Positions 45,889-54,651 of a DNA stretch of 64,000 nt are shown here, piece by piece. The stretch lies in assembly GCA_023436245.1 (NCBI GenBank), contig JAEZJZ010000064.1, forward strand, positions 26,780-90,779, read 5' to 3'. Under the pieces are notes generated by a model. The model saw only the letters and a list, made by a program, of their open reading frames with translations, was not told the DNA's origin and did no database searches. The DNA comes from Bacillota bacterium. Lineage in GTDB: Bacteria > Bacillota > UBA994 > UBA5500. Every line of letters begins with the position of its first letter. Position 1 is the first letter of the stretch. The translations under genes and the position numbers were made by a program.

Positions 45889-46803
45889 TTAGGCTTCCAG
45901 GGTACCGACCAGATCGTTGATGTCGGCGATGCCTTCCTCCTGGCAGAACTGATTGATGCCACTGATCACGTCCCAGGCGACGCGGGGGTTGACGAAGTTG
46001 GCGGTGCCGATCTGGATGGCGCTGGCGCCGCAGACGATGAACTCCAGGGCATCCTGGGCGTTCATGATGCCGCCGAGGCCGATTACCGGCACCTGCACGG
46101 CACGACTCACCTGCCAGACCATGCGCAGAGCCATCGGCTTGATGGCCGGGCCGGAGAGGCCACCGACCACGTTGCCGAGCACGGGACGGCGTCGGCGCAG
46201 GTCGATGGCCATGCCGACGTAGGTGTTGACCAAAGAAATGGCATCTGCGCCAGCGGCTTCCACCACCTTCGCCATCTCCACAATGTCGGTGACATTCGGT
46301 GACAGCTTCACGATCAGGGGCAGCTTGGTCAGGCGTTTAACGGCGGTGACCACTTCCGAGGCCAACTCTGGCCGGGTGCCAAAGGCCATGCCGCCGGCCT
46401 TTACGTTCGGACAGGAGATATTCAGTTCCAGAGCGGCGATGCCAGGCTGCTGCAGCCGCTCAGTCAGTTGGCAGTACTCGGGCACGGTGTTGCCGGCCAT
46501 GTTCACGATGGTCGTCACCTGCCGCTGGCGCAGTTCCGGCAGATAGTGCTCCAGGAAATACTCCACGCCCGGGTTCTCCAAGCCGATGGAGTTGAGCATG
46601 CCGGCGGCAGTCTCCACCACACGCTGCGGCTTGTTGCCAGCGCGCGGCTCGAGGGTGGTGCCCTTGACGGAGATGCCTCCTAGCCTAGACAGGTCGCCGT
46701 AGGGTGCGAACTCCAAACCATAGCCGAAGGTACCGGAAGCGGTGACTACCGGGTTCTGCAGTTGCAGACCCCCGAGATTGACTGCGAGCTTGGGCTTGTT
46801 CAT
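45889..46803 (-). CDS. pyrD: dihydroorotate dehydrogenase class 1B, catalytic subunit
   Basis: 304-residue FMN-dependent TIM barrel oxidising dihydroorotate to orotate. The start NLGGLQLQNPVVTASGTFGYG and the catalytic-base Cys in LELNISCPNVKAGGMAFG mark the class 1B (PyrDB) type that works with PyrK and NAD+. The C-terminal phosphate site is IGLGGIMNAQDALEF. ATG 46803 overlaps the pyrK stop as ATGA; a longer frame has no support. Confidence 0.95.
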   Translation of the reverse strand: MNKPKLAVNLGGLQLQNPVVTASGTFGYGLEFAPYGDLSRLGGISVKGTTLEPRAGNKPQRVVETAAGMLNSIGLENPGVEYFLEHYLPELRQRQVTTIVNMAGNTVPEYCQLTERLQQPGIAALELNISCPNVKAGGMAFGTRPELASEVVTAVKRLTKLPLIVKLSPNVTDIVEMAKVVEAAGADAISLVNTYVGMAIDLRRRRPVLGNVVGGLSGPAIKPMALRMVWQVSRAVQVPVIGLGGIMNAQDALEFIVCGASAIQIGTANFVNPRVAWDVISGINQFCQEEGIADINDLVGTLEA

Positions 46804-47573
46804 AGCTTCAACTCCCCTCCTCGGAAGACAGGTCCGTCGGTGCAGACGTGGGCGAAGCCGCCGGACTTGGTGGCGCAGGCGCAACCGAGGCAGGCGCCGA
46901 TGCCGCAGGCCATGTACTCCTCCAATGAGATCTCGGCGGGAAGTCGGTTCAGCAGGGCGAAGTCATCCACTGCCTTGAGCATCGGGCGCGGCCCGCACGC
47001 GTATAGCTGGCACGCGGCCGGCAGTTCAGCCTGCTGGATGAGGTGCAGCACATTGCCTTGCAGGCCGCAACTGCCGTCGTCGGTGCAGGTTGCCACCGAA
47101 ACGCCGAGATCGCGGAAATCCTGCAGTCGCACCAGTTCAGCGGCGGAACGCACGCCGTAGAACAGGCGAGTGGTGTACCCATGGGCGCGGAGCTGCCGCG
47201 CCAAATAGAACAGCGGCGCAACCCCGATGCCGCCGGCCAGCAACCAAGCCTCGTGACCTGCCGGCGGCAGGGAGAAGCCGCGGCCGAGCGGACCGACCAA
47301 GTCGAGCAGACCGCCGGGTTGCAGTTGACTGAGCAGGTCGGTGGAGTCACCCACCACCCGATAGAGCAGATCCAGTTGCCCGCTCTCCGTCTGTGCGTCA
47401 TGCACAGAGATGGGGGTGCGCAGCAACGGTTCAAACCCGGGCCTAACCTTCACTTGCACAAACTGTCCGGGGCCAACATCCTGGGTCAACTGGGGCGCGT
47501 GCACCCGCAGGTGATAAAATCCTTTGTCCAAAACATTGTTAAAGACGATCTCGCCATTAGCGATCGCTGGCAT
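46800..47573 (-). CDS. pyrK: dihydroorotate dehydrogenase electron-transfer subunit PyrK
   Basis: 257 residues. Ferredoxin-reductase-like FAD (about 10-100, RTPISVHDA) and NAD (LLAGGIGVAPLFYLARQL) domains and a C-terminal [2Fe-2S] site CGIGACLGCACATKSG...HVCTDGPVF. It passes electrons from PyrD to NAD+. ATG 47573 has AGGGGGT six bases upstream and overlaps the pyrC end by 17 bp. Confidence 0.95.
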   Translation of the reverse strand: MPAIANGEIVFNNVLDKGFYHLRVHAPQLTQDVGPGQFVQVKVRPGFEPLLRTPISVHDAQTESGQLDLLYRVVGDSTDLLSQLQPGGLLDLVGPLGRGFSLPPAGHEAWLLAGGIGVAPLFYLARQLRAHGYTTRLFYGVRSAAELVRLQDFRDLGVSVATCTDDGSCGLQGNVLHLIQQAELPAACQLYACGPRPMLKAVDDFALLNRLPAEISLEEYMACGIGACLGCACATKSGGFAHVCTDGPVFRGGELKL

Positions 47574-48858
47574 GCCCAAACCCCCTATCCATCACCACTC
47601 GCCCTGACACCATGGTCAATATCGGCCTGCCGATCAGGGACTGACCGAGAAAGGGCGTATTCTTGCCCTGTGAGTGCAGGTCATCCGCCTGCAGGCTGTA
47701 TTCCTCCTGCAGATCGATCACCGTCAGATCGGCAGGCGCTCCAACTGCCAAGCAGCCACTCTCTAGTCCCAGTATTTCAGCCGGCTGCCGCGTCATCGCC
47801 CTGAGCAAATCGATCAAAGACATCTGACCGCCCAGCACCATCTGCCGATAGCTGACGGCGAAGGCTGTCTCCAGACCGGAGAGGCCGAACGCGGCCTTGG
47901 CCAAAGGCAAATCCTTCTCCGCTGCGGCGTGGGGCGCATGGTCGGTGGCGATCGCGTCGATGCAGCCATCCGCCAGACCGGCGCAGACGGCCAGCCGATC
48001 TTGCTCAGTGCGAAGCGGCGGGTTGACCTTCGCCTGCCCCAGGAGCCCTGGCACAATCTCTTCGGTCAATGCCAGATGATGGGGAGTCACTTCCGCTGTC
48101 ACCTTTAGCCCGCGTTGCTTAGCCCGCTTGACCAACTCCACCGTCTCAGCGCAACTGACGTGCGCCAAATGCAGATGCGCCTCGGCCAGCTCGGCCAGAT
48201 AGATGTCTCTGGCCGCGATACCGTACTCAGCCGCCCCGGGAATGCCAGGGTCACCCACCAAACGACTGATTGCGCCAGCGTTGACGTTTCCACCGGCAGC
48301 CAAGTCGTGATCTTCCTCGTGTAGAATGACCGGCACCCCTAGTTTGCGTCCGGCCATGAGCGCCTCAAGCAGAATGCGGCTGTTCATCACCCCGCGCCCA
48401 TCATCAGAAAAGGCGCAGGCGCCAGCGGCGCGGAGCGCTGCGTAATCCACCACCTGTTCTCCAAGAGAACCCTGGGTGATGGCGGCGATGGGCAGCACCT
48501 TCACTTGGGCGTCCTCCTGGATGCGCTGCAGCAAGTCCTGCAACACCGGCAGCGAATCGATCACCGGCTTGGTATTCGGCATGGCACAGATGGTGGTGAA
48601 ACCACCGGCTGCGGCCGCGCGTGTACCGCTTGCGATCGTCTCCTTGTGTTCAAGTCCAGGCTCGCGCAGATGTACGTGCAGATCAATCAGGCCAGGCGCG
48701 AGCAGTAGACCGCCGAGGTCGATCACTTCGGTCTCCTCGGCTTGCGCAACAGTCTCACCGACGGCGACAATCAGCCCATCCTGAACCAGCAGCTCGCCGT
48801 GATAGAGGCGGCGGGCCTGCACATCGGCCAGCAGAGCATTGCGAAACAAGTAGTTCAT
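47557..48858 (-). CDS. pyrC: dihydroorotase
   Basis: 433-residue zinc amidohydrolase forming dihydroorotate from carbamoyl-aspartate. DLHVHLREPGLEHKETI gives the HxH zinc ligands and substrate Arg; GGFTTICAMPNTKPVID, the later His residues in HVSCAETVELV and the catalytic Asp in IATDHAPH (DHAPH) are all present. ATG 48858 has GGGGAG eight bases before it; TTG directly upstream is possible. Confidence 0.96.
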   Translation of the reverse strand: MNYLFRNALLADVQARRLYHGELLVQDGLIVAVGETVAQAEETEVIDLGGLLLAPGLIDLHVHLREPGLEHKETIASGTRAAAAGGFTTICAMPNTKPVIDSLPVLQDLLQRIQEDAQVKVLPIAAITQGSLGEQVVDYAALRAAGACAFSDDGRGVMNSRILLEALMAGRKLGVPVILHEEDHDLAAGGNVNAGAISRLVGDPGIPGAAEYGIAARDIYLAELAEAHLHLAHVSCAETVELVKRAKQRGLKVTAEVTPHHLALTEEIVPGLLGQAKVNPPLRTEQDRLAVCAGLADGCIDAIATDHAPHAAAEKDLPLAKAAFGLSGLETAFAVSYRQMVLGGQMSLIDLLRAMTRQPAEILGLESGCLAVGAPADLTVIDLQEEYSLQADDLHSQGKNTPFLGQSLIGRPILTMVSGRVVMDRGFGHASDR

Positions 48859-48937
48859 CAAGTTCTCTCCCCTCTGCGAAAGGTCAGCAACAACAGCCTG
48901 TGGAAAACGGGTGGCAGAGCCACCCGTGATACCATCG

Positions 48938-50242
48938 CTATTTTGTTTTGGTGCTGGGCATCTGCTTGGCGACCGCTGCCTGATTCATCTTCTCCGGCAG
49001 CAACTGGTTGAGCAGCACGCCGACGATGGCGCCGAGGCCCATGCCCTTCAGGCTGTAGATCTCCAATCCGCTGATGCCAAGGATGATGATGGTGCTGGCG
49101 ATCATCAGGTTGCGGGTGTCCCCCAGGTCGACCTGTTTCTCGACCAGGGTGCGGATACCGATGGCTGCGATCATGCCGAAGAGCAGGATGGTCACCCCGC
49201 CCATCACTGGCAGCGGCATGGTGGAGATGAATGCACCCACTTTCGGGAAGAGGCTGAAGATGAGCACGAAGATGGCCGCTGTGCGCACCACGATCGGGTT
49301 GAAGACCTTGGTTACTGCCAAAACGCCGATGTTCTCGCCGTAGGTGGTGTTGGGCGGCCCGCCGAGCAGTGCAGCCAGAGCGGTGGCGATACCGTCACCC
49401 CATAGAGTGCGGTGCAGACCGGGATCCTTGACGAAGTCCTGTCCGGTGGTGCGGCTGATGGTCAACACGTCACCAAGGTGCTCAATCATGGTCACAACCG
49501 CCACGGGAGCCACCATGGCGATGGCGCCAAGCTGCCAGTTGGCCGGATTGAGTAGGGTAGCGCCTGGATTGGTGAACATGGTCGTCAGATAACCGGGGAG
49601 AGCCGGCGCCCAACTGGTATTCTTCATAATGGTGAACAGGCTCTCACCGTTGCTGTTCAGGAACAGACCGAGCTCCGGAGAGCGCCAGTTGATGAACAGC
49701 GCGAACCCGTAGCCAGCCACGATGCCGACCAAAATCGGGATGATCTTGAACAGGCCTTTGCCGTAGTAGCTGACCGCAATCACCACCGCCAGCGTGAACA
49801 ATGCGGTCGGCAGGTGAGCGATGGAGTAGTCACGGGCGACGCCAGCCAGTCCAAGGCCGATGGTCATGATTACCGGACCGACCACGACCGGTGGGAAGAA
49901 ACGGTCGATGAAACCGATGCCGACCCGCTGAATGATCGCGCCAATTACCACATACACCAGGCCAGCGACGAACGCGCCAGAAAGGGCGCCCGTCAGCCCA
50001 AACTGTTCTTTGGCCGCGATCAGCGGGGCGATGAAGGCGAAGGAAGAGCCGAGGTAGGCGGGCACCCGGCCCTTGGTGATCAGTTGAAAGACGAGTGTGC
50101 CAAGTCCCGAGGTGAGTAGGGCAGTGGACGCATCCATGCCGGTGAGCATGGGCACGAGAATGGTGGCGCCGAACATGGCGAAAACGTGCTGAATCCCGAG
50201 TGGTAAGAGCCTCTGCAAGGGTACTGGTTCATACTGTTTCAT
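48938..50242 (-). CDS. uraA: uracil/xanthine permease (NCS2 family)
   Basis: 434 residues, about 14 membrane helices. It starts KQYEPVPLQRLLPLGIQHVFAMFGATILVP, has QLITKGRVPAYLGSSFAF (QH and conserved Ser region), and GGPPNTTYGENIGVLAVTKV (the NCS2 GGxxxTTYGEN motif of uracil permeases). Placement right after pyrR makes uracil the likely substrate. ATG has GGGG upstream. Cotranscribed in the pyrR operon, as pyrP is in Bacillus. Confidence 0.92.
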   Translation of the reverse strand: MKQYEPVPLQRLLPLGIQHVFAMFGATILVPMLTGMDASTALLTSGLGTLVFQLITKGRVPAYLGSSFAFIAPLIAAKEQFGLTGALSGAFVAGLVYVVIGAIIQRVGIGFIDRFFPPVVVGPVIMTIGLGLAGVARDYSIAHLPTALFTLAVVIAVSYYGKGLFKIIPILVGIVAGYGFALFINWRSPELGLFLNSNGESLFTIMKNTSWAPALPGYLTTMFTNPGATLLNPANWQLGAIAMVAPVAVVTMIEHLGDVLTISRTTGQDFVKDPGLHRTLWGDGIATALAALLGGPPNTTYGENIGVLAVTKVFNPIVVRTAAIFVLIFSLFPKVGAFISTMPLPVMGGVTILLFGMIAAIGIRTLVEKQVDLGDTRNLMIASTIIILGISGLEIYSLKGMGLGAIVGVLLNQLLPEKMNQAAVAKQMPSTKTK

Positions 50243-50281
50243 GATGCGCTTGTCCCCTTTCTAAGCTAGCAAAATCCATAG

Positions 50282-50839
50282 TTAGGCGTGATGGGCTTCC
50301 TGCTCCATGATCAACACTTCGTCTTCGCCGTCGATTTCGGCCATGCGCACGGCAATCAACTCGCGGCGGGAAGTGGGCACGTTCTTGCCGACGTAGTCCG
50401 CCCGAATGGGCAACTCGCGATGTCCGCGATCCACCAGCACGGCCAACTGAATCATGCGCGGCCGTCCCAGATCGATCAGCGCATCCAGCGCCGCCCGTGA
50501 GGTGCGACCGGTGTAGAGCACATCATCCACCAGCACCACCACTTGATCCACGATGCCAACCGGCAGAGACGTCTGATGCACCACCGCCTGCTCCGTCTGG
50601 GTGGTCAGATCGTCGCGATAGAGTGTGATGTCCAGAATGCCGACCGGGACAGACACTCCCTCAATCTGTTCGATCGCCTTGGCCAGCCGCAGTGCCAGCG
50701 GCACCCCGCGCCGGCGGATTCCGACCAAGATCAGATTCTCCGTTCCCTTGTTCTTCTCGATGATCTCATGAGCGATGCGAGTGAGAGCCCGCGACATGGC
50801 AGTTGCGTCCATCAACCGAGTCTTCTCCTGATACTGCAC
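50282..50839 (-). CDS. pyrR: pyr operon RNA-binding attenuation regulator PyrR
   Basis: 185 residues; binds UMP/UTP and the pyr leader RNA to promote attenuation, and has some uracil phosphoribosyltransferase activity. The PRPP loop VVLVDDVLYTGRTSRAALDAL and RGHRELPIRADYVGKNVPTS are characteristic. GTG 50839 is used since GGGGGTG is directly upstream; an upstream ATG would fall inside the attenuator terminator. Autoregulated through the attenuator just upstream. Confidence 0.95.
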   Translation of the reverse strand: MQYQEKTRLMDATAMSRALTRIAHEIIEKNKGTENLILVGIRRRGVPLALRLAKAIEQIEGVSVPVGILDITLYRDDLTTQTEQAVVHQTSLPVGIVDQVVVLVDDVLYTGRTSRAALDALIDLGRPRMIQLAVLVDRGHRELPIRADYVGKNVPTSRRELIAVRMAEIDGEDEVLIMEQEAHHA

Positions 50840-50869
50840 TTGCTCACCCCCTGTTTTGATTCTGTAGGC

Positions 50870-50951
50870 AAAATAAAAGGGTCTTCCTGCAAGCAGAAAG
50901 ACCCGAAACCGCAAAACTGACGGCCACGTCCCTTACTAGCCTCGCAGGACT
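50870..50951 (-). promoter_or_regulatory. PyrR-binding leader and attenuator
   Basis: Minus strand: AGTCCTGCGAGGCT (50951-50938) matches the PyrR binding-loop consensus ARUCCNGNGAGGYU exactly. Further down, GGGTCTTTCTGC/GCAGGAAGACCC (50904-50879) is a strong stem followed by TTTTATTTT (50878-50870), the attenuator terminator. PyrR-UMP would favour termination before pyrR. Confidence 0.9.
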
Positions 50952-50970
50952 AACTTAAAGGTTCGTGTTT

Positions 50971-50999
50971 AGAGTAACAAACGCAGTTCGATCTGTCAA
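50971..50999 (-). promoter_or_regulatory. sigma-A promoter of the pyr operon
   Basis: Minus strand TTGACA (50999-50994), 17-bp spacer, TACTCT (50976-50971). The -35 box overlaps the rluD stop codon, and transcription would start shortly before the PyrR leader. Confidence 0.7.
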
Positions 51000-51922
51000 C
51001 GAGTTCGTGCGCCATCGCGTCGCAATCTGTCGAGCACTGTCTGGAAGTGCGCCGGCAGCGGCGCCTCGAACCGCAGGTCCTCGCCGGTCAAGGGATGCTG
51101 AAAGCTCAAACGGAAGGCATGTAGCAACTGCCCTGGCAGAGTGAAGGCAGATTTCTTCGGGCCGTAGACAACGTCCCCGACCACCGGGTGGCCCAAGTGA
51201 GCCAGATGTACCCGAATTTGGTGAGTGCGCCCGGTCTCCAGCCGCAAGTGCAACAGCGTGAACTGGCCAAATCGCTCCAGCACCTGCCAGTGGGTGACCG
51301 CTGGCCGACCACCGGTGACCACAGCCATCTGCTTGCGTAGCACCGGATGCCTGGCTAAGGGAGCGTCCACCGTCCCCCGCTCGGCCGCAAAGCCCCCGTG
51401 CACCAGTGCCTGATACTCGCGCTTAATCCGCCTCGCCTTCATATCGGCGGCCAGCTGCGAATGCGCCTGGTCGTGTTTGGCCACCACCAACAGGCCGGTG
51501 GTGTCCTTGTCCAGGCGATGCACAATTCCGGGGCGCATCACGCCGTTGATGCCGGAGAGATCCCCAACCTGATAGAGCAGTGCGTTGACCAGGGTTCCGC
51601 TCTGATTGCCCTGAGCCGGGTGGGTGACCATGCCTTGCGGCTTGTTCACAACCACGATGTCGCTGTCCTGATAAACGATCGGCACATCCAGCTTCTCAGC
51701 GCCGATCGCCAACGGTTCCGGTTCCGGCACGTTGACTTGCACCGCGTCCGATAGTTGCAGGCGAGTGCTGTTCCTGCCTGGCTTACAATTGACCAAGACG
51801 CGGCCCTCTGCGATCAGCTTCTGCGCATGCGACCTGGTCAACCCCAACGGCTGTTCTGCTAACCAAGCATCCAGGCGTTGCCCGACTCCAGATTCAGTCA
51901 AGCTCAGCTGATGAACTGGCAC
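50996..51922 (-). CDS. rluD: RluD-type ribosomal large-subunit pseudouridine synthase
   Basis: 308 residues: an N-terminal S4 domain (about 12-75, RLDAWLAEQPLGLTRSHAQKLI) and a catalytic domain with GIVHRLDKDTTGLLVVAKH, where Asp of RLDKDT is catalytic. Modifies 23S rRNA uridines. The start is GTG 51922 with GGGGGGAG upstream; it overlaps lspA by 29 bp. lspA-rluD-pyrR is a conserved order. Confidence 0.93.
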   Translation of the reverse strand: MPVHQLSLTESGVGQRLDAWLAEQPLGLTRSHAQKLIAEGRVLVNCKPGRNSTRLQLSDAVQVNVPEPEPLAIGAEKLDVPIVYQDSDIVVVNKPQGMVTHPAQGNQSGTLVNALLYQVGDLSGINGVMRPGIVHRLDKDTTGLLVVAKHDQAHSQLAADMKARRIKREYQALVHGGFAAERGTVDAPLARHPVLRKQMAVVTGGRPAVTHWQVLERFGQFTLLHLRLETGRTHQIRVHLAHLGHPVVGDVVYGPKKSAFTLPGQLLHAFRLSFQHPLTGEDLRFEAPLPAHFQTVLDRLRRDGARTR

Positions 51923-52367
51923 TCTGCCGCTCCCCCCGATCCATGGTCCAGATGCTCAGGCAAAGCAGACCGACACCGAGCACAATCGCGCTGTCCGCCA
52001 AATTGAAGACCGGGAAATAGGGGAACTCCAGGAAATCAACCACATACCCAAAGAAGAGGCGATCATAGAGATTGCCCAAAGCGCCGCCGAGCACCAAGGC
52101 GATGCCAACTCGTCCCCAAAGCCCCAATGCCTCGATGTGCTTCCGAAAGAAGAACAACGACACCAGCAGGGCGATGGTGACCGCCGCCAGCAGGAAAACC
52201 TGATTGCGAAACAGACCAAAGGCTGCCCCGGTGTTCTGCACATGCGTCAGTGACAAGATCCGACCGAGCAATGGCCGGCTGGACCATAGCGGCAGCTGCC
52301 TTAACACCAGTGCTTTGGTCAAGCGATCCAGCGTCCAGACAACCGCGGTGATGATTGCGTATAGCAA
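51894..52367 (-). CDS. lspA: lipoprotein signal peptidase (signal peptidase II)
   Basis: 157-residue inner-membrane aspartyl protease that cleaves prolipoproteins. Four membrane helices; conserved QNTGAAFGLF, GNLYDRLFFGYVVDFLEF and FNLADSAIVLG contain the two catalytic Asp residues (YDR and ADS). The start is TTG 52367 with GGGAGGG before it. Confidence 0.94.
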   Translation of the reverse strand: MLYAIITAVVWTLDRLTKALVLRQLPLWSSRPLLGRILSLTHVQNTGAAFGLFRNQVFLLAAVTIALLVSLFFFRKHIEALGLWGRVGIALVLGGALGNLYDRLFFGYVVDFLEFPYFPVFNLADSAIVLGVGLLCLSIWTMDRGERQSASSSAELD

Positions 52368-52460
52368 CGAATTCCCTCCCAGAGCCCTAATCCAACGTTC
52401 TATCTGCAGGTAATGATACCATCTGCCCCGCTGAACCTCAACCCGCCTGCTGGCGTAACG
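52368..52460. other. short intergenic gap
   Basis: No terminator or promoter convincingly identified between the yteA-like gene and lspA. Confidence 0.3.
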
Positions 52461-53114
52461 CTACTCTTGGCGCGGCCGGATGCCGCCGTGTACCTCGCGC
52501 GAAGCCTCAGGGTCGGGCAACTCATCCACATCAAAGAGCACGCCGATGCGCTCGTCACTGTCCATGTAGGCATCGTCGTAGCTCTCCACTTGGCGGAAAT
52601 CGCCCGGCGTGTTGGAGGTACCGAAACGCGCCACCGCCTGCCAGGTGTCTTCGCCGTCAAAACCCACGTTCTCATGCGGATCGTGATCGGTGAAGCTCTC
52701 CCGCAGCAGGTCATTCACCAGCGACTCTTCAATCGGCCGCGGGCGCGCCACGTCCTCTTCCTCTGCCTGGCAGTGGAGACAGCGGGCGGCAAACGGCATA
52801 GCCTGCAGGCGCTCCGCCGGGATCTCCCGGCCGCATTCGGTACAGCGTCCGAACTGACCGGTATCGATGCGACGCAAAGCGGCATCCACCTCCGCCAAGC
52901 GAATGCGCTGGTCTTCCCGGAGCGCAATGTCCTTCTCCCGTTCATATGTCTCGGTAGCGATGTCGGCCGGGTGGTTGTCATAGGCAGAAAACTCCACCGC
53001 CGATTCCCGGAGCGACTGATTCAACTCAAATTCCAAGTCATCCAGTGTGCGAGCGGTCTCTTCATGCATCCGCTGTAGCTCGCGCCGATATGCCTGCAAT
53101 CGATCCTTGTGCAT
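52461..53114 (-). CDS. DksA/TraR-type zinc-finger protein (YteA-like)
   Basis: 217 residues, resembling YteA-family sporulation-associated proteins. The N-terminal half is helical coiled coil (LQAYRRELQRMHEETARTL) with a DksA-like YDNHPADIATETYEREKD, followed by a C4 zinc ribbon CTECGREIPAERLQAMPFA-ARCLHC (about 95-120) and an acidic C-terminal extension. Probably acts on RNA polymerase or a sporulation partner, but not proven. ATG 53114 has GGAGG upstream, making the much longer open frame unnecessary. Confidence 0.85.
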   Translation of the reverse strand: MHKDRLQAYRRELQRMHEETARTLDDLEFELNQSLRESAVEFSAYDNHPADIATETYEREKDIALREDQRIRLAEVDAALRRIDTGQFGRCTECGREIPAERLQAMPFAARCLHCQAEEEDVARPRPIEESLVNDLLRESFTDHDPHENVGFDGEDTWQAVARFGTSNTPGDFRQVESYDDAYMDSDERIGVLFDVDELPDPEASREVHGGIRPRQE

Positions 53115-53125
53115 GCAGCAACCTC

Positions 53126-53422
53126 CTATCTGGCCATTTGCTGCTGCACCATCTTCACGAGCTCGGCAATGAAATCGCCAATCACCGGCAGGTTGAGAAT
53201 AGCCAGCTTGCTCAAGAGAAGCAGCAGCAAACCTGCTAGTATTGTGCCCCCGATGGCGATTCCCACACCGCGTGCCACTCCAGCGATGAAATTGAGCCAC
53301 ATCAATCGCCAGGGCTGATTGAACAACTGAATATACTCGGCCAAGCGCATTCGCTCCAAATAGTAGGCGAGTTCCTCCACCTTGCCGTCTAGCTTTTTCA
53401 AGGTGCGGCCTTTGCTCGTCAT
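53126..53422 (-). CDS. DUF5665-like small membrane protein
   Basis: 98 residues. Basic N terminus (MTSKGRTLKKLDGKVEELA), an amphipathic helix with YIQLFNQPWRLMWLNFIAGVA, and two hydrophobic helices (VGIAIGGTILAGLLLLLLS; ILNLPVIGDFIAELV). It resembles DUF5665 proteins, of unknown role. GGAAGGTGG precedes ATG 53422. It lies 11 bp upstream of the yteA-like gene and is likely cotranscribed with it. Confidence 0.7.
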   Translation of the reverse strand: MTSKGRTLKKLDGKVEELAYYLERMRLAEYIQLFNQPWRLMWLNFIAGVARGVGIAIGGTILAGLLLLLLSKLAILNLPVIGDFIAELVKMVQQQMAR

Positions 53423-53470
53423 CTGAACCACCTTCCGTTCCCACTGGTCTCCGCAGAATAAGATGTGCAA

Positions 53471-53875
53471 CCTCCTGCGGCATTCGCTGCTAGCACTCTG
53501 TCAACCAAAAATCTGCCCTGCTGCCTCAAGCCTCAGTCCACAGCGACTCGAAAAGTTGCGGACCTCAACAAAGCGATTCTTGCTTGTCAAGAATCGGCTT
53601 GTACCGCAGCAACTTGAGAAGCTGCGATCTCTGGTGTCAATAGGCCCTGCATCGTGTTGTTTGAGACTTGCCGTCCCGTTAGTTGCTACGCGTAACCGCC
53701 CTTATTGTTCCCGCAAATGGCGGATGTTGCTATAGCATATTGTCCGTTGCCACAAAACTACGCTGTGCCAAGTCAGACTACGACGTAGCGCCAAACCTGA
53801 GTCCAGCCTAGTTATGGACTGACCTACAAACCATCATCTGGCCTTGGCTTGACCCCGATCCCAATCGCCGGAAAC
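53471..53875. other. gene-free DNA with nested inverted repeats
   Basis: No coding region supported. A perfect hairpin CGATTCTTG/CAAGAATCG (53574-53596) is flanked by a second imperfect pair (AAGTTGCGG and CCGCAGCAACTT). A stray TTTGAGACTTG near 53650 resembles half of the GGCGTCAAG elements. Confidence 0.4.
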
Positions 53876-53878
53876 AGA

Positions 53879-53907
53879 CGAGGCTGGAGGACGAATCCCC
53901 AGCCTCG
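53879..53907 (-). terminator. terminator of the racemase gene
   Basis: 9-bp stem CGAGGCTGG/CCAGCCTCG and tail TCTGTTTCC on the minus strand, 18 bp after the stop codon. Confidence 0.6.
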
Positions 53908-53924
53908 TTACCAAGGTTGCTACT

Positions 53925-54635
53925 CTAGGAAGAAGACCGCACCCGCTCTACGGCTGCCTTGGCCAACAAGCCGGTGGAATCCAATACCGGTACAGCGACA
54001 TCGCCGTCTGCTAGCACCAAGGGAATCTCGGTGCAACCGGCAATGATCGCGCCAGCGCCCCTCGAGATCAGCCGGTTGGCGACCTGCTGTGCCTTCTGGC
54101 GCAAGTCCTCGCCCCGGAAACCTGCCTTCACCCCATCTGGAGCATAGATGATCTCCATCACCTGATCTTGATCTTCGTCAGTCGGCACCAGCGGCACCAA
54201 CCCGACTGCCTCCAGCGCCTGATGATACAGGCGGTTCTGCAATGTGCCGGAAGTTGCCATAATGCCGACGGCCGCGCCGGGCGCCAACAGGCCTTTGGCC
54301 ACGGCAGCTACGTTGTCGATCATGCTCAGGATGGGTACTCCCACAGCTTGCTGCACGGCGGGAGCAAAGTAGTGTGCCGTATTGCAGGGGATGATCAGAA
54401 AACTACAACCGGCCGCCACCAGGCGCTTAGCGCAAACGATCAGTTCATCGGTCGGATCAACCCCCTGCCCGAGAAAGAAAGCGGTGCGGTCCGGAATCTG
54501 AGGGTTGTTATCGATGATCACGTGCAAATGCTCCTGATCTCTGCTCGCACCAGTGCTGTCGATGATTTTCTGAAACAGGTCGCAGGTGGCCTGCGGCCCC
54601 ATTCCTCCCAGCACCCCGATAATCTGCTTGCTCAA
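53925..54635 (-). CDS. aspartate/glutamate racemase family protein
   Basis: 236 residues, Asp/Glu racemase superfamily with the two catalytic cysteines: IPCNTAHYF (about 83) and AGCTEIPLV (about 195). Starts KQIIGVLGGMGPQATCDLF, typical of YgeA/RacX-like aspartate racemases. It may supply D-Asp or another D-amino acid for the wall; specificity cannot be read off. The start is TTG 54635 with GGAGG upstream. Follows divIVA by 16 bp, at the end of the division gene cluster. Confidence 0.85.
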   Translation of the reverse strand: MSKQIIGVLGGMGPQATCDLFQKIIDSTGASRDQEHLHVIIDNNPQIPDRTAFFLGQGVDPTDELIVCAKRLVAAGCSFLIIPCNTAHYFAPAVQQAVGVPILSMIDNVAAVAKGLLAPGAAVGIMATSGTLQNRLYHQALEAVGLVPLVPTDEDQDQVMEIIYAPDGVKAGFRGEDLRQKAQQVANRLISRGAGAIIAGCTEIPLVLADGDVAVPVLDSTGLLAKAAVERVRSSS

Positions 54636-54651
54636 TTGTTTGCCTCCTCTG

